From positions 1 to 36,081 of the forward strand of contig CBDUEV010000027.1 of assembly GCA_965366365.1 (NCBI GenBank): a DNA stretch of 36,081 nt. Reading direction: 5' to 3'. This document shows positions 1 through 7,677 of this stretch, piece after piece. The position numbers were made by a program, and so were the translations under genes. Source of the stretch: CBDUEV01 sp965366365. GTDB lineage: Bacteria; Actinomycetota; Acidimicrobiia; Spongiisociales; JAENVV01. Under the pieces are notes generated by a model. The model was not told the DNA's origin. It saw only the letters and a list, made by a program, of their open reading frames with translations, and did not search any database. How positions within the stretch are numbered: the first letter of the stretch is position 1; each line of letters starts with the position of its first letter.

Positions 1-1
1 C

Positions 2-451
2 CCAGCGGCCAACCCAGCGGCCGATGGAGCCGTCTCGGCCGGCGATGTCGAGGCGGCCTGGCCTGCGCTCGTGGCTCAGGTGCGCGACTCGCTCGGGCTG
101 CGGCGCGAAGCCCTGTTGCGGGAAGTTCGGCCCGGCAGGGTGGAGGGTGGCGTGATCGTCCTCTACGTCACAAGGCATCTGGGCTTCCACCTCGAGCAGC
201 TGCGAGCCGACGGCCAGGTGGCTTCTCTCCTGGCCGAACGGGCGGGTGAGTTGCTGGGAAGTACGGTGTCGATCCGGTTCGATCCCGAACCCGAGGACGG
301 CGGTGCCGCCTCCGACCCCGGCGACGACGAGCCGGATCCCGACGAGCCCATTCCCGACAAGAACGACCTCCTCCCGGCCGACCAAGCGGGTGACGACGCA
401 GTCGCCCTCGTCGAGGACCTGCTCGGTGGCGAGGTCATCGAAGACGACTGA
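2..451 (+). CDS. dnaX: DNA polymerase III subunit gamma/tau, C-terminal part
   Basis: This frame is open at the left edge and ends at the TGA at 449-451, leaving 149 visible residues. The segment has the usual C-terminal tau pattern: a linker rich in Ala and Pro, then a small alpha/beta domain starting near DVEAAWPALVAQVR and continuing through a strand-like VIVLYV, then a strongly acidic tail rich in Asp, Pro and Glu. In the full protein an N-terminal AAA+ clamp-loader ATPase would precede this; it lies outside the window. The assignment rests mainly on context, because dnaX-ybaB-recR is a conserved gene order and both partners follow directly. The C-terminal domain diverges quickly, so the sequence alone would be weaker evidence. 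Confidence 0.8.
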   Translation, partial: PAANPAADGAVSAGDVEAAWPALVAQVRDSLGLRREALLREVRPGRVEGGVIVLYVTRHLGFHLEQLRADGQVASLLAERAGELLGSTVSIRFDPEPEDGGAASDPGDDEPDPDEPIPDKNDLLPADQAGDDAVALVEDLLGGEVIEDD

Positions 452-509
452 CCGCCGTCCAGCCGCCGACTCCTCCCGCCGAGGTGAAATCGCTCACCGG
501 GAGTCGGGT

Positions 510-515
510 GATACT
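510..515 (+). promoter_or_regulatory. -10-like box before ybaB
   Basis: GATACT lies 8 bases before the ATG at 524. At this spacing transcription would start at or next to the start codon, giving a leaderless mRNA. No convincing -35 box is visible. Confidence 0.4.
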
Positions 516-523
516 CTTGCGCC

Positions 524-850
524 ATGGGAATGAATCCAAACGACATGCGGCGGCTGATGCAGCAGGCCCAGAAGATGCAGGAAGAACTGGCGAGCGCTCA
601 GGCTGACCTCGCCGAACAGGAATTCGAGGGCAGCGCCGGTGGCGGAGTCGTCAAAGCGGTGGTGAAGGGGTCCGGGGAGGTTCTCCGCGTCGACATCGAC
701 CCGAGCGTCATCGACCCGGAAGATCCCGAAATGTTGGGTGATCTGGTGGTGGCTGCCATCAATTCGGCACTGAACACGGTGAGTGCTGCCGCCAACGATC
801 AGCTGGGTGGCCTGGCCGGGGGAATGGACCTCGGCGGCCTGCTCGGCTGA
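524..850 (+). CDS. ybaB: YbaB/EbfC family nucleoid-associated protein
   Basis: A 108-residue protein of the usual family length. The N-terminus (MRRLMQQAQKMQEELASAQ) is the long amphipathic helix typical of the family. The core then reads EGSAGGGVVKAVVKGSGEVLRVDIDPSVI, the conserved beta-sheet region, followed by a C-terminal helix and a Gly/Leu-rich tail. Known members are homodimers that bind DNA and help organise the nucleoid. The ATG at 524 is chosen because it gives the family N-terminus; an alternative ATG lies two codons later. The stop overlaps the recR start by one base (TGATG at 848-852), so the two genes should be translationally coupled. Placement between dnaX and recR is standard. 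Confidence 0.95.
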   Translation: MGMNPNDMRRLMQQAQKMQEELASAQADLAEQEFEGSAGGGVVKAVVKGSGEVLRVDIDPSVIDPEDPEMLGDLVVAAINSALNTVSAAANDQLGGLAGGMDLGGLLG

Positions 851-1443
851 TGTTCGAAGGTCCGATCCAGCGACTCATCGACGAACTGTCACGACTTCCC
901 GGCGTGGGGAGGAAGTCCGCCCAGCGGCTGGCCTTCTATCTCCTCAACATCGAGGAAACCGACGCCCGCCGCCTCGCCCAGGCCATCATCGACGTCAAGG
1001 AGCAGATGCGGCTCTGCCACCGCTGTTTCAACGTGACAGCCTCCGATGAGTGCACGATCTGCAGGGATGTTCGCCGTGACCCCACCTTGGTGTGTGTGGT
1101 CGAACGAGCCCAGGACATCGCCGTGATCGAAAGCACCCAGGAGTTCCGGGGTCGCTATCACGTCCTCGGCGGAGCGTTGTCTCCGATCGACGGGATCGGC
1201 GCCGATCAGTTGCGCATCGAGGAGCTGCGTCGCCGAGTCACCCAGGAAAGCATCAGCGAGCTGATCGTCGCCACCAACCCCACGGTGGAGGGCGATACCA
1301 CGGCCATGTACCTGTCGCGCGAGCTCAAACCACTCGGCGTCACCGTTTCGCGACTGGCGAGTGGCCTGCCGGTCGGGGGAGACCTCGACTATGCGGACAC
1401 CCTCACCCTGGGAAGGGCTTTGGCCGGCCGGTCGGAGATGTAG
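850..1443 (+). CDS. recR: Recombination protein RecR
   Basis: A 197-residue protein of normal length. RecR works with RecO (and RecF) to load RecA on gapped single-stranded DNA during repair. Residues 8-30 hold the helix-hairpin-helix (LPGVGRKSAQRLAFYLL). A four-cysteine zinc site follows, C56, C59, C68 and C71. From about residue 79 there is a Toprim domain beginning VCVVERAQDIAVIE and including YHVLGGALSPIDGIG and the ATNPTVEGDTTAMYL segment. All diagnostic motifs are intact. Its start overlaps the ybaB stop by one base, so it is the last gene of the dnaX-ybaB-recR operon. The next gene is convergent. Confidence 0.97.
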   Translation: MFEGPIQRLIDELSRLPGVGRKSAQRLAFYLLNIEETDARRLAQAIIDVKEQMRLCHRCFNVTASDECTICRDVRRDPTLVCVVERAQDIAVIESTQEFRGRYHVLGGALSPIDGIGADQLRIEELRRRVTQESISELIVATNPTVEGDTTAMYLSRELKPLGVTVSRLASGLPVGGDLDYADTLTLGRALAGRSEM

Positions 1444-1509
1444 GGAAGCCGAGGGCCCTCCGGCGAAACTCGCCTGAGCTTCGGTTGGCAGTGATCGATC
1501 CCGGCGCGG

Positions 1510-2589
1510 TCAGAGGAGGGCGTCGAGGAGCCCGTCGTATCGAGGGGCGACCACGGCCCAATCGTTCTCCCAGTAGTGAGCTCGTTCCGCCGGTGAAGCC
1601 GACCAGGGGACGGTGAGCGCTCGCCTCAGCAATGTCAGCAATCCGTCGTGGTCGTCGTAGAGGTGTTCCGAGGCCGATTCTGGGTAGACGAGTTCGGGAT
1701 AGGAGAGGCGGTTGGGGAGCACTCCGTAGGCGCCACACGCCAGGGCCTCGAGGACGGCGATTCCAAAGAACTCGTGGAAGGCGGTACTCAACACGACGTC
1801 GGCCGAGGCGACCAGGCGGGTGTAGTCGTCTTCCTCGGCCCAGCCGAAATGGCGAAGGCGGGTGCCGAATCCCGCTCGGGCAGCCAGGAATTCGTCGGGT
1901 TCGTTTCGGAAGTTCTCGCCGCACAAGGCAATGTCGAACGCGAGGCCCTCGGCCGCCACGGTGGCGAGCGCCTCGATCATCTCCTCAGGGTTCTTGTCGT
2001 GTTCCCACCGCTGGTTCCAGAGCACGAGCGGAGGTTCCGAGGTCTCGCGGTCCGGGAACCTCTGCAGGTCGATGCCCACCGGCAAGACGGATGCCTTGGC
2101 GATCACACCTTCGAGCCGGTCGAGATGGCGGTGGTCGGGGAAGTTCTTCAGCACCCCGGGGAGGACCCGAAAGACCTCCTTCCGATGGAACTCGGAATTG
2201 AACACGATGTGGTCCGCCGCCACCATCGATTTCCAGTTCATCAGGCCGTAGGTGAGGTCGTCCTGGTCGCGAGGCGAGATCGGGTAGGTGAGCTGGTTTT
2301 CGTGCATGTACAGGACCACCGGCACGTCGTCGAGTAGCCGACGGGTCAACCCGAGGAACGTGGCCACGTCGACCATGTCGGTGAGAAGGAGGATGTCCGG
2401 CTGCCCCACTTCCGCTACTGCCTGCGCAGTGGCGTCCGCCAACGTGACAGCCCCTCCGTGCATGCGCCATTTCCAGAATCGACCCGCCATGGTGATCGGA
2501 ACCACCTCGAAAGCCGAGCTGCGCGCATAGCCATCAGCCCACGCCTGGTGGGAGCCCGCGTGATACGACGACACCACAAAGACGCGCAT
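1510..2589 (-). CDS. DUF3524/GT4-type glycosyltransferase, tRNA-queuosine mannosyltransferase-like
   Basis: The 359-residue protein has the GT-B fold layout and the signature segments of the family that includes animal GTDC1 (QTMAN), which mannosylates queuosine in tRNA-Asp. Visible motifs are YHAGSHQAW (residues 9-17), MHENQLTYP (95-103), NSEFH (131-135), WNQRWEHDKNPE (191-202), FHEFFGIAVLEA (271-282) and LPNRLSYPEL (291-300). The last three form the sugar-nucleotide site in GT4 enzymes. Family membership is strongly supported; the substrate in this organism is inference, since no other queuosine gene is in the window and many bacterial members are uncharacterised. The gene stands alone, convergent with recR, and has a -10-like box just upstream of its ATG. 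Confidence 0.85.
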   Translation of the reverse strand: MRVFVVSSYHAGSHQAWADGYARSSAFEVVPITMAGRFWKWRMHGGAVTLADATAQAVAEVGQPDILLLTDMVDVATFLGLTRRLLDDVPVVLYMHENQLTYPISPRDQDDLTYGLMNWKSMVAADHIVFNSEFHRKEVFRVLPGVLKNFPDHRHLDRLEGVIAKASVLPVGIDLQRFPDRETSEPPLVLWNQRWEHDKNPEEMIEALATVAAEGLAFDIALCGENFRNEPDEFLAARAGFGTRLRHFGWAEEDDYTRLVASADVVLSTAFHEFFGIAVLEALACGAYGVLPNRLSYPELVYPESASEHLYDDHDGLLTLLRRALTVPWSASPAERAHYWENDWAVVAPRYDGLLDALL

Positions 2590-2596
2590 GTCGAGA

Positions 2597-2602
2597 AGCT
2601 TA
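2597..2602 (-). promoter_or_regulatory. -10-like box before the glycosyltransferase
   Basis: On the minus strand TAAGCT lies 7 bases before the ATG at 2589, a spacing that would give a leaderless transcript. No clear -35 box. Confidence 0.4.
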
Positions 2603-2658
2603 GGGGGACCGGCGGCGTGGCCTCACGCAGTCGTGGGGATGCCGCGCTCGGGTCGGGT

Positions 2659-4032
2659 TCAGGGAATGCCGAGCACCGTGAACGGGGTCACGATGGTGTC
2701 CGCCTCCGTGGAAAGCTCGATCTGGTACTCGCCTGGCGGGAGGTCGGCCAGGTAGAACAACCAGCGGCCCCACATGCCGTCGGCGGCCGTCGAGAGCACA
2801 CGAGCCTCCGTGCCGGCTCCGGGTTGCACGACCCGCTCATAGGTTGCCACCCGAGGAGTGCCGCCGGCGTCGAGCACCCGGATGTCCACCTGTCCTGCCG
2901 TCGCGAACCCGTTGACGAGGATCTGCTCGCCTTCGTAGATGACGTACGGGCGAGGTTCGGGAAGTGCGATCGCACCCGGAGCTGAGATGGGTGGAGTGCG
3001 GAGCACGAGGCTGTCGGTGATCACCGGTGACGAGTAGAAACCGATTGGCTGGGGGTTGGGAGCGAAGTCGACAAGGAGGTGCCGGGCGTCCGCGCTCTGC
3101 CGCACATCGACGGCGGCGTCGCCCAGGTCCAACTCGAGGCTCACCGAACCGTCGGGTTCTCGCACCGCAAACAGGCTTCCATCGGTCCACCGGTGGCTGC
3201 CGGCTGCGGGCTCAACCCCGGAGACTCCGGAGAGCAGAATCCGGATGGCGGGAGGATTGGCATCTGACTGCCACAGGGGCGTCACTGGTTCCGAGAAAGC
3301 GATGACCAGTCGCCGGCATCCGCCCAGGTCGATCAGCTCGTAGCCGGTCACGCTCACCACACCCGGCAGGGCTTCGCCGCCACTCGATTCCATTCTCTCG
3401 ATCGTGCCCGGCAGAGCACACGCTGCGACCGCCTGATAGGTGGAAATCGATCGCAGGTGCTCGGGATCGACCCACCCCATCAGGGAGCCCTGCTGGTCGG
3501 GTGGGATGGGAGGCCCGAACCATTCGATAGGCTCGGCCGCCGCCACCAACCAGAGGACCCGGCCGTCGGCGCTCCGGGTCGATTCGTGGCCGTAGTACAC
3601 ACTCGTGCCGGCCGCGAGGTTGGCGAGAAGCTCGGCGCCATCAGCGGAACGCATCTCGACGGTCGTCTCATCGGCCACGACGTGGGTGGGGGGCGGGTAG
3701 ATGATGATGGACGGCGGAACGGCCGTTGTCGCGGTCGTTGTCGTCGAGGTGGCGGGCTCCGACGTCTCGACTGGGGAGACAGGAATCGAATCGGTCACGA
3801 TGGTGGTGACCGTGAGGGTGGGCGACGTCGTGTCGGTCGGACCCACCCCGATGGTGCGGATCGCCATCACGCCGCCGATCGCCACCATGATCGTGAACGC
3901 TGCCGCAGATGCGACCAGGAGCCCCGAAGGACGGTTGTGGTCGGTGCGCGAGTGCCATGCGGCCGCCGCGTCCACCTGACTCTCCACGCGATCTGCCATG
4001 GCGCGGAATCGAGAGCGGAGATCATCATTCAC
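2659..4032 (-). CDS. Membrane-anchored anti-sigma factor candidate with SH3-like, AMIN-like and Ig-like extracytoplasmic domains
   Basis: 457 residues. A short charged cytoplasmic N-terminus (about 1-35) is followed by one membrane helix (about 36-59), a Thr/Ser/Pro linker (about 65-110), an SH3-like segment ending in LMGWVDPEHL, then a segment resembling AMIN domains (CRRLVIAFSEPV ... RILLSGVSGVEP ... HLLVDFAPNP). The C-terminus reads like a small Ig-type domain (YVIYEGEQILVNGFATAG ... LPPGEYQIEL). Its ATG overlaps the stop of the upstream sigma factor (ATGA, 4029-4032), the usual arrangement for a sigma/anti-sigma pair. No zinc-binding Hx3Cx2C is present at the N-terminus, so the anti-sigma role is inferred from context and topology. 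The outer domains suggest cell-wall or surface sensing, also inference. Confidence 0.7.
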   Translation of the reverse strand: MNDDLRSRFRAMADRVESQVDAAAAWHSRTDHNRPSGLLVASAAAFTIMVAIGGVMAIRTIGVGPTDTTSPTLTVTTIVTDSIPVSPVETSEPATSTTTTATTAVPPSIIIYPPPTHVVADETTVEMRSADGAELLANLAAGTSVYYGHESTRSADGRVLWLVAAAEPIEWFGPPIPPDQQGSLMGWVDPEHLRSISTYQAVAACALPGTIERMESSGGEALPGVVSVTGYELIDLGGCRRLVIAFSEPVTPLWQSDANPPAIRILLSGVSGVEPAAGSHRWTDGSLFAVREPDGSVSLELDLGDAAVDVRQSADARHLLVDFAPNPQPIGFYSSPVITDSLVLRTPPISAPGAIALPEPRPYVIYEGEQILVNGFATAGQVDIRVLDAGGTPRVATYERVVQPGAGTEARVLSTAADGMWGRWLFYLADLPPGEYQIELSTEADTIVTPFTVLGIP

Positions 4033-4574
4033 GGCGTACCTCCTAGACGAGCGGAGAGTCTGGCCCGGCCACGAGTCAGATGGACCCGTGCAGTCGACTC
4101 GGCACAGCCCAGCAACTCGGCGATCTCAGCGACTGGCCTGTCTTCGACGTAGAAGAGGGCAACGGCGGCGCGCTGCCTGGCGGGGAGTCGCCGCACCTCT
4201 GCCCAGAGTCGCTCCTCCTCAGGCGGGGGCGGGTCGATGGTGGTGGGGCGACCGAGTCGGAGCTTGGCGCGCAGTTCCGAAGTCATCCGGCGGCGAGCCG
4301 AGATGGCGAGCCTGATGGTGACCTGTCGCACCCAGGCTCCTGGTTTGTCGTAATGGCCAAGGTGGCCCCAATCTCGTTCGGCACGGATGAAGGCTTCCTG
4401 CGCGAGGTCCTCGGCAAACACCGAGGAGCCTGTCACGGCGTGGGCGAGCGCGACCATCGCCGGGAACTCGCGTCGGTAGAAAGCAGCGAACTCCTCTACC
4501 TTGTCGGTCTCCCGGGCGTGTTCCTGGGTCACGATCTTCCCGTGCAACGTGTCGACTTCATACACACCCCTCAC
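4029..4574 (-). CDS. ECF sigma-70 family RNA polymerase sigma factor
   Basis: 181 residues from a GTG start. Region 2 is visible as FAAFYRREFPAMVALAHAVTG, then AEDLAQEAFIRAERDW and PGAWVRQVTIRLAISARRR, which recognises the -10 element. Region 4 contains the helix-turn-helix RPVAEIAELLGCAESTARVH preceded by LPARQRAAVALFYVED. There is no region 1 or 3, typical of extracytoplasmic-function factors. The start is uncertain: in-frame GTG codons a few residues downstream would remove a poorly conserved extension. The stop overlaps the start of the membrane protein that follows, likely its anti-sigma factor. A short inverted repeat (AGGCTT/AAGCCT, 4593-4609) lies just upstream and might be regulatory. 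Confidence 0.9.
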   Translation of the reverse strand: MRGVYEVDTLHGKIVTQEHARETDKVEEFAAFYRREFPAMVALAHAVTGSSVFAEDLAQEAFIRAERDWGHLGHYDKPGAWVRQVTIRLAISARRRMTSELRAKLRLGRPTTIDPPPPEEERLWAEVRRLPARQRAAVALFYVEDRPVAEIAELLGCAESTARVHLTRGRARLSARLGGTP

Positions 4575-4727
4575 ACGAATCAGCCGGCTGGAAGGCTTAC
4601 CGGAAGCCTCGCCAAACCGATCGAATCGAACCAGGGGGATTCCGACCGTTTGGTCCCGGCAGAGGGTCGCATTCCCGTCCGCATTCCCCCGTCGAACTCT
4701 GGGGGCGTCGGCCGTTCGAACCGCCGG

Positions 4728-4733
4728 TATCCT
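4728..4733 (+). promoter_or_regulatory. -10-like box before the HAD hydrolase
   Basis: TATCCT lies 8 bases before the ATG at 4742, compatible with a leaderless transcript. Confidence 0.4.
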
Positions 4734-4741
4734 CGCGACTC

Positions 4742-5410
4742 ATGCAGCACGTCATCTGGGACTGGAACGGAACCCTCTTCTCTGACCTCCACATCGTGGT
4801 GGAAGCCGTCAGTGAGACCGTTCAGGAGATGGGCGGCCCACCGGTCACCTCCGACGACTACCGCCGCCACTACACCCGTCCCGTCAATCTCTTCTATGAG
4901 CGTCTGCTGGGTCGGCGGATCAGCGACGAAGAGTGGGAGTGGCTGGATACGACGTTCCACGCCGCCTACTTCGACAAGGTTCCCCAAGCCGACCTCGCCT
5001 CGGACGCACGAGCGGCGATCGACCTCGCCCGCCGGCACGGGCTCACCCAGTCCTTGCTGTCCATGGCGCCCCACGACCATCTCGTCCCGCTCGTCACCTG
5101 GTTCGGGCTCCATGGCGACCTGCTCCGGATCGACGGGATCCAGGAGGACGCCGGTGTGGAGAAGAGCGCGTCGATGGGTCGCCACCTCGCCGCCCTCTTC
5201 GTCCATCCCGACGCCCCGGACGACCCAGCCCAGTACCTCGTCATCGGAGACGCCCTCGACGACGCCCTGGCGGCCACGGCGAACGGTGTGGCCTGTGTGC
5301 TCTACGCCAGCGGATCACACGAGCGACACCATCTGGAGGCGACTGGTCATCCGGTGGCCTCCTCACTGACCGACGCTCTGGCGATGGGCGGAGCCATCCC
5401 CGCCCGATGA
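4742..5410 (+). CDS. HAD-superfamily hydrolase
   Basis: 222 residues. The N-terminus MQHVIWDWNGTL is HAD motif I, with nucleophile Asp7. The second acidic position of the usual DxDGT is Asn9, a variant found in a group of HAD proteins that read DWNGT. The segment DDYRRHYTRPVNLFYERLLG and the helices after it form the alpha-helical cap. GDALDDALAATANG near residues 169-182 is motif IV, which holds Mg2+. Many relatives are annotated as phosphoglycolate-phosphatase-like; the substrate cannot be told from sequence. The Asn9 substitution could lower phosphatase activity (inference). It is a single gene, followed by a hairpin at its stop codon. Confidence 0.85.
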   Translation: MQHVIWDWNGTLFSDLHIVVEAVSETVQEMGGPPVTSDDYRRHYTRPVNLFYERLLGRRISDEEWEWLDTTFHAAYFDKVPQADLASDARAAIDLARRHGLTQSLLSMAPHDHLVPLVTWFGLHGDLLRIDGIQEDAGVEKSASMGRHLAALFVHPDAPDDPAQYLVIGDALDDALAATANGVACVLYASGSHERHHLEATGHPVASSLTDALAMGGAIPAR

Positions 5411-5441
5411 CGAAGGCACCGATACCCCGACGCCTTCGTCA
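5408..5441 (+). terminator. Hairpin at the HAD gene stop codon
   Basis: TGACGAAGGC at 5408-5417 pairs perfectly with GCCTTCGTCA at 5432-5441 across a 14-base loop. The stem begins at the stop codon itself. No T-tract follows, so it may be a weak terminator or a 3'-end stabilising hairpin. Confidence 0.45.
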
Positions 5442-5522
5442 GCGCGTAGCCCGTCCCATTCTGCGAGGGCAGCCGGGGAAGGGCGGTAGCGTGGTGACCA
5501 GCGACGCGGAGCGCAGCCGAAC

Positions 5523-6137
5523 ATGAGCCAGTCACTCAAGATCGCCTTCATCGGATCGCACTCCGTTCGCAAGACCAACGCCGTTCACTCGTTTGCCGGA
5601 GCGGTGGGCAGAAGCGGGCGCAGTGTCGAGGTCGGTCGGGAGGTCATCAGGTTCAACCCTCTCGGTCTCAACGAGGGGGCAACCCCTGAGGCGCAACTCT
5701 GGGTGATCATGGCGCAGATCCAGCAGGAGCTCGAGCTTCGGACGCGCGCCGAGGTCCTGGTCACCGATCGGGCGGTCGTCGACAACTTCGCCTACTTCCT
5801 GCGCGCCACGAAGGGTGAAGACCCGTTTGGGGTCAAGCCGCTCGTGAGAAACTGGTGCCTGACCTACGACCTATTTGTACGGTTGAAACCGGACGTTCCA
5901 CTCCGAGTCGACGGCGTGCGGAGCACCAGCGACACCTTTCGTGCCGAAATCGAGTCGATCCTCGATACCATTCTCCCGAAGTTCATCCCGCCCGATCGCC
6001 TCATCACGATTCGAGCCTCCGAGGTGACCGAGACCTTCGACTGGGCCGCCCTGCTCGAGCGGCTCGCCGGAGGTGACGAGCCGGGTCCGGCCCCCGTGGC
6101 CCGACCCGTGACGCTCTACCCGACCCTCTGGGACTGA
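5523..6137 (+). CDS. P-loop NTPase (AAA_28/deoxynucleoside-kinase-like) with altered Walker A
   Basis: 204 residues. The sequence follows a family of small P-loop ATPases related to nucleotide kinases: N-terminal strand LKIAFIG, a helix-rich middle (TPEAQLWVIMAQIQQELE), then VLVTDRAVVDNFAYF, in which D82-R83 sits where kinases bind substrate or Mg2+, then LVRNWCLTYDLFVRLKPD and DGVRSTSDTFRAEIE. The expected GxxGxGKT/S loop reads GSHSVRKTN (residues 11-19): Lys17 and Thr18 remain, but the glycines at positions 14 and 16 are Ser and Arg. Function is unknown. A start at 5523 is supported by a purine-rich GGAGCGCAGCC stretch upstream. The 3' end overlaps the convergent ogt gene by 22 bases. Confidence 0.75.
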   Translation: MSQSLKIAFIGSHSVRKTNAVHSFAGAVGRSGRSVEVGREVIRFNPLGLNEGATPEAQLWVIMAQIQQELELRTRAEVLVTDRAVVDNFAYFLRATKGEDPFGVKPLVRNWCLTYDLFVRLKPDVPLRVDGVRSTSDTFRAEIESILDTILPKFIPPDRLITIRASEVTETFDWAALLERLAGGDEPGPAPVARPVTLYPTLWD

Positions 6138-6682
6138 CGGTCCCTTGTCCGTGGACCCGGCACGGCGCCGGCCGGCGTGGCGGTCCGCAGGACGCGGAGC
6201 ACCTCGCGTTCATGGTCCAGCAGATTGCGCTTGGCGTCGATGCCGCCGGCGAAGCCGGTCAGAGCGCCGTCCGCCCCGACGACCCGATGGCAGGGAACGA
6301 TGATCGAGAGAGGATTGCGCCCGTTGGCGGCACCGACTGCCCGAGCGGCGTTGGGTCGGCCGATCATCGTGGCGATTTCTCCGTAGCTTGCCGTTCCGCC
6401 GTACGGAATCGATGAGAGGACCCGCCACACCTCGAGCTGGAAGGGTGTGCCGTTGGGGTCGAGCGTCACGGTGAAGCGAGTCCGATGCCCCGCCCAATAC
6501 TCGGCGATCTCCCGCGCCGCCTCCTCCAGGACGGGATGACCGTGGCCGCGCACGGTCGGGCCCAGCGGTACGCGCCGGGGATCGTCCTTCTCCCACAGCA
6601 CCGCCCGTAAGCCATCAGTCGAAGCCACCAAGGTGAGGTCACCCAGGGGAGAGGGAGTCACCAGGGCAGCCAGGTTGGTCAT
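6116..6682 (-). CDS. ogt: Methylated-DNA--[protein]-cysteine S-methyltransferase
   Basis: 188 residues. The protein removes O6-alkyl groups from guanine in a suicide reaction. The active-site motif IVPCHRVV is present with acceptor Cys131, and the helix-turn-helix TASYGEIATMIGRPNAARAVGAANGRNP that inserts into the minor groove precedes it. The N-terminal RNase H-like domain (about 1-80) is intact. The C-terminus carries a short basic Pro-rich extension that overlaps the end of the convergent P-loop gene by 22 bases. It is the last gene of a minus-strand operon, 8 bases after glpX. No Ada-type DNA-binding domain is fused, so it is the constitutive Ogt form. Confidence 0.95.
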   Translation of the reverse strand: MTNLAALVTPSPLGDLTLVASTDGLRAVLWEKDDPRRVPLGPTVRGHGHPVLEEAAREIAEYWAGHRTRFTVTLDPNGTPFQLEVWRVLSSIPYGGTASYGEIATMIGRPNAARAVGAANGRNPLSIIVPCHRVVGADGALTGFAGGIDAKRNLLDHEREVLRVLRTATPAGAVPGPRTRDRQSQRVG

Positions 6683-6690
6683 GACGCCGG

Positions 6691-7677
6691 CTACTCGTCC
6701 AGGAGGGCCGAGATCTTCGACAGGCGCGACAGGTCGTGGCGAGCTTCCATGAAGCGAATCGACCCCGTCTTGGAGCGCATCACCACGGAGTGGGTGCTGG
6801 CGCCGTGGGAGAAGAAGTCAACCCCTTTGAGAAGCTCACCGCTCGTCACTCCCGTGGCGGCGAAGAAGATGTTGTCGCCGCTGACCAGGTCTCGGGTGCC
6901 CAGCACGCGAGTCAGGTCGTGGCCGTGTTCGTCGGCATAGATCCGCTCGGTCTCGTCACGCGGCCACAGCTTGCACTGGATCTCGCCGTTCATGGCCGCC
7001 AGGGCAGCTGCCGCGATGACCGCTTCGGGCGACCCGCCGATCCCCAACAGGATGTCGATGCCGCTGTCCCAGTCGGCGGTGGAGATGGCTCCCGAGACAT
7101 CGCCATCTTGGATCAGTCGAATTCGCGCACCCGCCGCTCGGACCGCATCGATGTACTTCTGGTTTCGGGGACGGTCGAGGATGATGGCTGTCAGGTCGGC
7201 GACGTCCTCGTCCTTGGCGCGGGCCACCTGCCGGAGGTTGTGCTGAACGGGCGCTTCGATATCGACCATGCCGGCCGCTTCCGGCCCGACCGCGATCTTG
7301 TCCATGTACACCAGACTTCCCGGCGAGTACATGGTGCCTGCCTCGGCGAGGGCGATCACGGCGAGTGCACCCGGCATCCCGCCGGCAGTCAGCCGGGTTC
7401 CGTCGATTGGATCGACGGCCACGTCTACCCGAGGCCCCCTCCCGTTGCCGACCTTCTCTCCGTTGTAGAGCATCGGTGCCTCGTCCTTTTCGCCCTCTCC
7501 GATGATGATTTCACCGTCGATGTCGATGGAGGCGAGGATGACTCGCATGGCGTCGACGGCTGCCTGGTCGGCAGCCACCTTGTCGCCCCGTCCCTGCCAC
7601 CGCGCGCCGGCGATTGCGGCCGACTCTGTCACTCGGGCCAGCTCGAGACCAAGGTTTCTCTCCGGTATTTCTGCCAT
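6691..7677 (-). CDS. glpX: Class II fructose-1,6-bisphosphatase
   Basis: 328 residues from the ATG at 7677. The enzyme hydrolyses fructose 1,6-bisphosphate to fructose 6-phosphate in gluconeogenesis. Metal-binding and catalytic motifs are visible: IIIGEGEKDEAPML (57-70), DVAVDPIDGTRLTAGG (85-100) and the WDSGIDILLGIGGSPEAV segment further on. Actinobacteria commonly rely on GlpX as their FBPase. An upstream in-frame start exists, but the extension is Arg-rich and unlike the family, so the ATG that overlaps the thiolase stop by one base (TGATG on the minus strand) is preferred. This coupling puts it in an operon with the thiolase and ogt. Confidence 0.96.
   Translation of the reverse strand: MAEIPERNLGLELARVTESAAIAGARWQGRGDKVAADQAAVDAMRVILASIDIDGEIIIGEGEKDEAPMLYNGEKVGNGRGPRVDVAVDPIDGTRLTAGGMPGALAVIALAEAGTMYSPGSLVYMDKIAVGPEAAGMVDIEAPVQHNLRQVARAKDEDVADLTAIILDRPRNQKYIDAVRAAGARIRLIQDGDVSGAISTADWDSGIDILLGIGGSPEAVIAAAALAAMNGEIQCKLWPRDETERIYADEHGHDLTRVLGTRDLVSGDNIFFAATGVTSGELLKGVDFFSHGASTHSVVMRSKTGSIRFMEARHDLSRLSKISALLDE

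Noticed and set aside
270..300. GGTTCGATCC-like tRNA T-arm motif within the dnaX tail
   Set aside because: No acceptor or anticodon stems surround it, and it is inside coding sequence.
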